The position numbers and the translations under genes are program-made. Below the pieces are notes generated by a model. The model was not told the DNA's origin. It worked only from the letters and a program-made list of their open reading frames with translations, and ran no database searches. A DNA stretch of 35,627 nucleotides, taken from the NCBI RefSeq assembly GCF_010682105.1, contig NZ_JAAGWH010000023.1, positions 1-35,627 on the forward strand. The letters run 5' to 3'. Positions 32,182-35,627 of this stretch are shown here, in pieces (within the stretch, counting starts at the first letter, position 1; every line of letters begins with the position of its first letter). The DNA is from Modestobacter muralis. GTDB lineage: Bacteria; Actinomycetota; Actinomycetes; Mycobacteriales; Geodermatophilaceae.

Positions 32182-33549
32182 TCAGCCGTTCCGCAGGGCG
32201 GGCCGTGACGGGGCCGCCGACCCGTTGCCGTTCGCAGCGGCGGTGGGGGTCGGCGCCGGCTCGACCGGTGCCGGGACGGTCGGCGTGGGCTGTGCCGGGG
32301 CCGGCGTCGTCGGCGTCGGCACGGTCGGGCTCGGCGTCGGCGTCGGCTTGGGGGTGGGCGTCGGTGTCGGGCTGGGGGTCGGCTCGGCCGGGCTCGGCGT
32401 CGGGGACGGGGTGGGCACGGTCGGGCTGGGCGTCGGCGTGGGGGTCGGGGTCGGCGTGGGCACGGCCGGGCTCGACGGGAGCGGGGTGACTGGGCTGCCC
32501 GTGGACGGCGCCGTGCCGGGGACCTGGCCGGTGGCCGGGGCCGGGGACCCGGTCGTCGGCGACGGCAGGGTGGAGCCGCTCGTCGACCGGCCGGGCATGG
32601 GAGCGGCGCCGGTGCCGGGGGTGCTTGACGGCGTGGCGCGCGAGGGGGTGCGGACCGCCGGAGTGGTTTCCTCCGGCTCGTCCCCGTCCTCGTCGGGAGC
32701 AGGAGGAGCGAGCGCCTCGGCCGGCGGCGCGGTGACGGGGGTCGACAGCCCGGCCATGACCCGGCCGCGGTCCAGGGCGGCGAGCAGCTGGTCCCTCTGG
32801 TCGGGATTGGCCGCGAGCTCGGCGGCGAGGGCCGAGCTCTTGCCCAGCGAACTGGTGGAGCTGGCGAGCAGCGGGCCCAGCGCGATCACCGGCACGCAGG
32901 CCAGCAGGAGGAGACGCCGGGCGCGGGGGCCGGCGAGCCGGGGCAGGCGGGACGGGGGCGGCGGCGGTGGCGTGCGCACCCGGCGGCTCGGGCCGGTGAC
33001 CACGACCAGCGCGGAGGAACGGCCCAGGGACGGCGTGGCGCGCAGGCGGCGTCGCTGGGCCAGTTCGTCGCGGGTGGGCACGAGGGGCCGGCGGGCCGCC
33101 GGTCGGTGCTGGGTGAGGGAACGACTGCCGTGCCCGCCGCGGCCCGGCTGCGCCGCGGTCGGGGGAGTGGAGACACCCGGGCGCCGGGCCCGCTGGTGCC
33201 GCTGCAGGGAGGCGGTGGGGCGGCTCGTCCGCACCCGGCCGCGCACCGGCCGGGCAGGGGGTCCGCCGGCGCCCGGGCGGGAGAGCCGGCGCCGGACGTC
33301 GCCGCCGACGGCCACGACCTCGGGACGGGACCGGAGGAGCACGGCGGGGTCGGTCAGCTCGGTGTCGTCCGGCGCGAACGTGGCGAGCTCGTCCGACGCC
33401 GCCGCGCGGCGCTCACGGCGGGAGATCTCGGCACTGGCCGTCCCCATGACCAGGGCAGCAGTGAGGGAGGCCAGGCACCAGCCGGCCACCACCCACGCCC
33501 ACCACGCCACGGAACGCCTCGTCTCGACCACCGCTGCGGACAACGACAC
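32182..33549 (-). CDS. Two-span membrane protein with a long Pro/Thr-rich tail
   Basis: A protein of about 455 residues. Near the start is a hydrophobic segment (WWAWVVAGWCLASLTAALVM). An Arg- and Pro-rich region of about 140 residues follows, then a second segment (RRLLLLACVPVIALGPLLAS), and then a 240-residue tail that is almost only Pro, Thr, Ser, Ala and Gly. The last third is a PT/PS repeat. The tail would lie outside the membrane and could cross the cell wall; the Arg-rich part would be cytoplasmic. I recognise no catalytic domain. The start is uncertain: GTG at 33549 or at 33531. TTGACG (minus strand, 33593-33588) with a weak CAACCT 18 bases on favours 33549. Similar tails occur in actinobacterial wall-spanning and LysM-type proteins. 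Confidence 0.6.
   Translation of the reverse strand: MSLSAAVVETRRSVAWWAWVVAGWCLASLTAALVMGTASAEISRRERRAAASDELATFAPDDTELTDPAVLLRSRPEVVAVGGDVRRRLSRPGAGGPPARPVRGRVRTSRPTASLQRHQRARRPGVSTPPTAAQPGRGGHGSRSLTQHRPAARRPLVPTRDELAQRRRLRATPSLGRSSALVVVTGPSRRVRTPPPPPPSRLPRLAGPRARRLLLLACVPVIALGPLLASSTSSLGKSSALAAELAANPDQRDQLLAALDRGRVMAGLSTPVTAPPAEALAPPAPDEDGDEPEETTPAVRTPSRATPSSTPGTGAAPMPGRSTSGSTLPSPTTGSPAPATGQVPGTAPSTGSPVTPLPSSPAVPTPTPTPTPTPSPTVPTPSPTPSPAEPTPSPTPTPTPKPTPTPSPTVPTPTTPAPAQPTPTVPAPVEPAPTPTAAANGNGSAAPSRPALRNG
32242..32469 (-). repeat. Pro-Thr / Pro-Ser repeat tract
   Basis: About 76 codons alternating Pro with Thr or Ser, with interruptions by Val, Ala, Lys and Glu, such as PTPTPTPTPSPTVPTPSPTP. 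At DNA level it is a loose hexamer repeat (GGCGTC / GGGGTC on the plus strand). Tract length is likely to vary between strains by slippage or recombination. Confidence 0.75.
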
Positions 33550-33763
33550 GTCCGATCGACCGCAGGTTGCCCGTGCTGGTGCGACCCCGTCAACTCCGGA
33601 CGTGACATCAGTCTCCGCCCTGGTGACCCACCCGTGCACGGAGACGCCCCCGCCGTGATCAGACCGCTGCTCCGGACGGCCCGACCGCGGGGCCGGCGAC
33701 CGCTCCCGGATCAGTCGGCCGGCAGGTGTCAAGCTCTCCGGCCGGCGTACCGATGACTGCCGT

Positions 33764-34621
33764 ATGCCGTGGTGGGGATGGGTGTTGATCGGGTGGGCCG
33801 GGCTCTCGCTGGTGCTGGCGCCGCTCGTGGGCCTGGCGATCCGGGAGGCCGACCGCCGGGAGGTGCCGGCCGCGCTGCTGCCGGTCCCCGCCGCGCGGCC
33901 CGTCCGCCGCCGCATCCCCCTGCCGCCGGTCGCCGCGGTGCTGCTGCTGGTGGCCACCGGACTGGAGACCGTTGGCTTCGTCCTCCGGGCGACCGGCCAC
34001 GAGCGGGGCGCCGCCCGGGTCTGGGCGATGGACCTCCCGCTCTCGGTCCCGCGCATGTTCGTCGCCGCGCTCTTCGCCGCGGCCGCGGTGGTCGCCGTCG
34101 TCGGCGCCGCCCGCGGCACCGGCCGCCGTCCCTGGTGGCTGGCCGTCGCGGCCGTCACCGCGACCATCGCCCAGGTCAAGGCCGGCGGCACGGTGCACGT
34201 CCGTGCCCTGGAGCTCACCGGGGTGGGCTCCCGCCCGGTCCTGGCCGCGGTGGGCAGTGCCGCCGTGGTCGCCGTCGTCGTCGCCGGGCTGTGGTGGCTC
34301 AGCCGGACCGAACGCCGTGACCGGCGCCGCGTCCTCACCGCCCTCTCGCTCTACTCCCTGGCCGCGGTCGGGCTCTCCGCGGTGTCCTCGCTCGTCGGCC
34401 GCGCGGGCGACCCGTTCTGGGCCGCGGCAGCCACCTTCGTGGAGGAGACCGGCGAGGCCTTCGGCGGCGTCGCCGTCCTGGTCGCCGTCCTCGTCGGGGT
34501 GGCACCGCGACTGGTGCTGCCGGCCGACTGGGTGCTGCGCCGCACCGCGGACGCGGAGACCGTCGACGCGCCCGGCGCCCTGCCGGCCTGGCCGACCGCC
34601 CGCGACCACCGGCTGCCCTGA
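33764..34621 (+). CDS. Polytopic membrane protein of unknown function
   Basis: A 285-residue protein with about seven hydrophobic segments: MPWWGWVLIGWAGLSLVLAP at the start, then near residues 50-70, 95-115, 125-142, 160-178, 190-212 and 222-248. Loops are basic on one side (RRRIPLPP, RTERRDRRR). The C-terminal 30 residues are soluble. I do not recognise the family; the segment FVEETGEAFGGVAVLVAVLV is the most distinctive. The ATG at 33764 is the natural start; no strong ribosome-binding site is visible. It is divergent from the Pro/Thr-tailed protein gene, with 214 bases between them, so the two may share regulation. A perfect palindrome follows the stop. Confidence 0.75.
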   Translation: MPWWGWVLIGWAGLSLVLAPLVGLAIREADRREVPAALLPVPAARPVRRRIPLPPVAAVLLLVATGLETVGFVLRATGHERGAARVWAMDLPLSVPRMFVAALFAAAAVVAVVGAARGTGRRPWWLAVAAVTATIAQVKAGGTVHVRALELTGVGSRPVLAAVGSAAVVAVVVAGLWWLSRTERRDRRRVLTALSLYSLAAVGLSAVSSLVGRAGDPFWAAAATFVEETGEAFGGVAVLVAVLVGVAPRLVLPADWVLRRTADAETVDAPGALPAWPTARDHRLP

Positions 34622-34634
34622 CCCGGGTGACGGG

Positions 34635-34656
34635 CGCTCACCCGATCGGGTGAGCG
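34635..34656 (+). terminator. Perfect 22-base palindrome after the polytopic membrane protein gene
   Basis: CGCTCACCC and GGGTGAGCG flank GATC, so the whole 22 bases is its own reverse complement. It starts 13 bases after the stop at 34621. It can act as a GC-rich terminator hairpin without T-tract, or as a dyad operator for the gene at 34846. Confidence 0.5.
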
Positions 34657-34789
34657 TGGCTCGCCGAAGGTCGGGGCCTGTCCACGCAGAGTCACCCCAC
34701 CCCGGTGAACATGGCGTGTCGAGCACAGCGGGTGAAGGTGCGAGTGGTGTGCCGGTGCAACCACATGATCGAATGCGCACAACGTTCTC

Positions 34790-34816
34790 CTCCCCGCCTG
34801 CTCGGCAGGTGGGGGG
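34790..34816 (+). promoter_or_regulatory. Stable hairpin in front of the phytanoyl-CoA dioxygenase-like gene
   Basis: CCCCGCCTGC (34792-34801) pairs with GCAGGTGGGG (34805-34814) around a TCG loop, with one G-U pair; two further pairs (C34790-G34816, U34791-G34815) extend it to 12. It ends 20 bases before the GAGG ribosome-binding site. It could be a leader structure or a transcription stop. Confidence 0.45.
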
Positions 34817-34845
34817 CAGTGTGCAGCGACCCTTGTGAGGCCAGC

Positions 34846-35598
34846 ATGACCATCGACCACGCGGCTACGTCCGTGATCAACGAGCAGTTCGCCCGGCAGG
34901 GCTGGGTCCACGTCCCCTCGCTGGGCGTCGACGCCGCAGAGCTCGCCCGGGCCCGGACGGTCCTCGACCGGCTCTTCGACCGCTTCGTCGACGTGCCGAA
35001 GCAGTTCGCGCACGACCTGGCCGGCGGCGCCGACCCGGCCAAGCCGATCCTCCCGGAGATCAACGCCGTCTCCACGCTCGCCCCCGAGCTGCGCAAGACG
35101 GCCGTCTTCCACGCCGCCCAGCAGCTGGCCAAGCAGCTGCTCGGCCCGAACGCCTACGTGCTCTACGACCACGCGATCTACAAGCCCCCGGGCCTCGCGG
35201 GCACCACGTCGTGGCACCAGGACTCCGGCTACGACCCGGACCGGACCAACCGGCTGGCGATCTGGATCCCCTTCCAGGACACCAGCGTCGAGGACGGCGC
35301 CATGCGCTACGTCACCCGCAGCCACCTGGGTGGCCGCCAGACGCACCTCGAGCGCACCACGGCCGACGGCAAGACGGTCAAGTACCTCGAGGTCGACGAG
35401 GCCACCGTGGCCGAGGCGCCGTGCCAGCTCGGCGGGGCCACCGCGCACGACTTCCACACCGTGCACGGGGCCGGCCCCAACCTGGGCGTCAACACCCGCA
35501 AGGCCTGGATCCTCGACTTCACGACGGGGTCGGTGGCCGAGCGGGCCATCGAGGCCGCCAAGGAGAAGGTGCGGGTCCGCCGCTACCGGGTCCTCTGA
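34846..35598 (+). CDS. Phytanoyl-CoA dioxygenase family protein (Fe(II)/2-oxoglutarate-dependent oxygenase)
   Basis: A 250-residue protein of the PhyH family. The iron-binding facial triad is visible as H124-x-D126 in SWHQDSGYDPD and a distal histidine at about 207 in HTVHGAGPN, with R218 as the likely 2-oxoglutarate anchor. LAIWIPFQDTSVEDGAMRYV is a typical family block. Such enzymes hydroxylate or halogenate small molecules or lipids; the substrate cannot be read. The ATG at 34846 is chosen because GAGG lies five bases upstream; the frame is open 47 codons further but without family similarity. It is preceded by two strong hairpins and is the last gene in the window. A link with the polysaccharide is not evident. 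Confidence 0.88.
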   Translation: MTIDHAATSVINEQFARQGWVHVPSLGVDAAELARARTVLDRLFDRFVDVPKQFAHDLAGGADPAKPILPEINAVSTLAPELRKTAVFHAAQQLAKQLLGPNAYVLYDHAIYKPPGLAGTTSWHQDSGYDPDRTNRLAIWIPFQDTSVEDGAMRYVTRSHLGGRQTHLERTTADGKTVKYLEVDEATVAEAPCQLGGATAHDFHTVHGAGPNLGVNTRKAWILDFTTGSVAERAIEAAKEKVRVRRYRVL

Positions 35599-35627
35599 CC
35601 CCCGCAGCACTGCTCTGCCACCCGGTC

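Noticed and set aside
32225-33658. 477-codon plus-strand frame rich in Gly and Val (GVGVGVG repeats)
   Set aside because: It is the antisense of the Pro/Thr repeat tail, and the second half is Arg-rich noise. The minus-strand frame has two proper membrane segments.
34705-34845. N-terminal extension of the PhyH-like protein
   Set aside because: Contains the 12-pair hairpin, lacks family similarity, and a good ribosome-binding site supports the ATG at 34846.
1-35627. Mobile elements, tRNA, rRNA or CRISPR arrays
   Set aside because: No transposase or integrase motifs, no spaced direct repeats and no tRNA-like cloverleaf were seen on reading both strands.

Overview
The window looks like one long surface-polysaccharide (exopolysaccharide, capsule or O-antigen-like) locus from a high-GC actinomycete. 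GC is about 70 % or more over most of it, GTG starts and short overlaps are common, and third codon positions are almost always G or C. Gene content and style fit the Geodermatophilaceae (Blastococcus, Geodermatophilus, Modestobacter), but the sequence alone does not fix the genus. I support 28 genes plus one doubtful small ORF. Twelve genes are glycosyltransferases: eight GT2/GT-A type and four GT4/GT-B type. I saw no tRNA, rRNA, transposase or CRISPR array.

Layout. 1-6140 (all minus): the N-terminus of a membrane-anchored SGNH-like protein, then two closely related exported GH16 glycanase-like proteins flanking a GT4. 6372-8482 (plus): Wzm-like permease and Wzt-like ATPase with a C-terminal polysaccharide-recognition domain; this pair converges on a GT2-methyltransferase fusion and a NodB-type deacetylase (minus, 8466-10768). 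10979-14834 (plus): a GT2, a Wzz-like protein whose kinase domain has lost its nucleotide-binding motifs, and a GT2 with an extra N-terminal domain. A paralogue of that last GT2 lies tail to tail with it (14866-16290, minus). 16498-20126 (plus): GT2, Wzy-like polymerase, GT4. 20149-25131 (minus): read in transcription order GT2, FAD-dependent oxidoreductase, GT4, Wzx-like flippase. 25527-28961: three more glycosyltransferases. 29203-31744 (plus): galE and a UDP-glucose 6-dehydrogenase. 31792-35598: a two-helix small membrane protein, a Pro/Thr-tailed membrane protein, a multi-span membrane protein and a phytanoyl-CoA dioxygenase-like enzyme, none clearly tied to the polysaccharide.

How the genes may work together (inference). 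GalE and Ugd would supply UDP-galactose and UDP-glucuronate. The glycosyltransferases build lipid-linked glycans. The locus holds parts of two export routes: Wzx/Wzy with a Wzz-like chain-length protein, and the ABC transporter Wzm/Wzt. The GT2-methyltransferase beside a Wzt with a carbohydrate-binding domain resembles the terminator-cap logic of O9a-type ABC export. Exported GH16 proteins would trim or release finished polymer, and the deacetylase could modify N-acetylated sugars. No polyprenyl-phosphate sugar-1-phosphate transferase was found, so chain initiation is probably encoded elsewhere.

Most interesting points: the cap-and-export pair, the twin GH16 genes, the pseudokinase chain-length protein with an inverted repeat covering its ribosome-binding site, the tail-to-tail GT2 pair with an unrecognised N-terminal domain, and the FAD enzyme embedded among glycosyltransferases.
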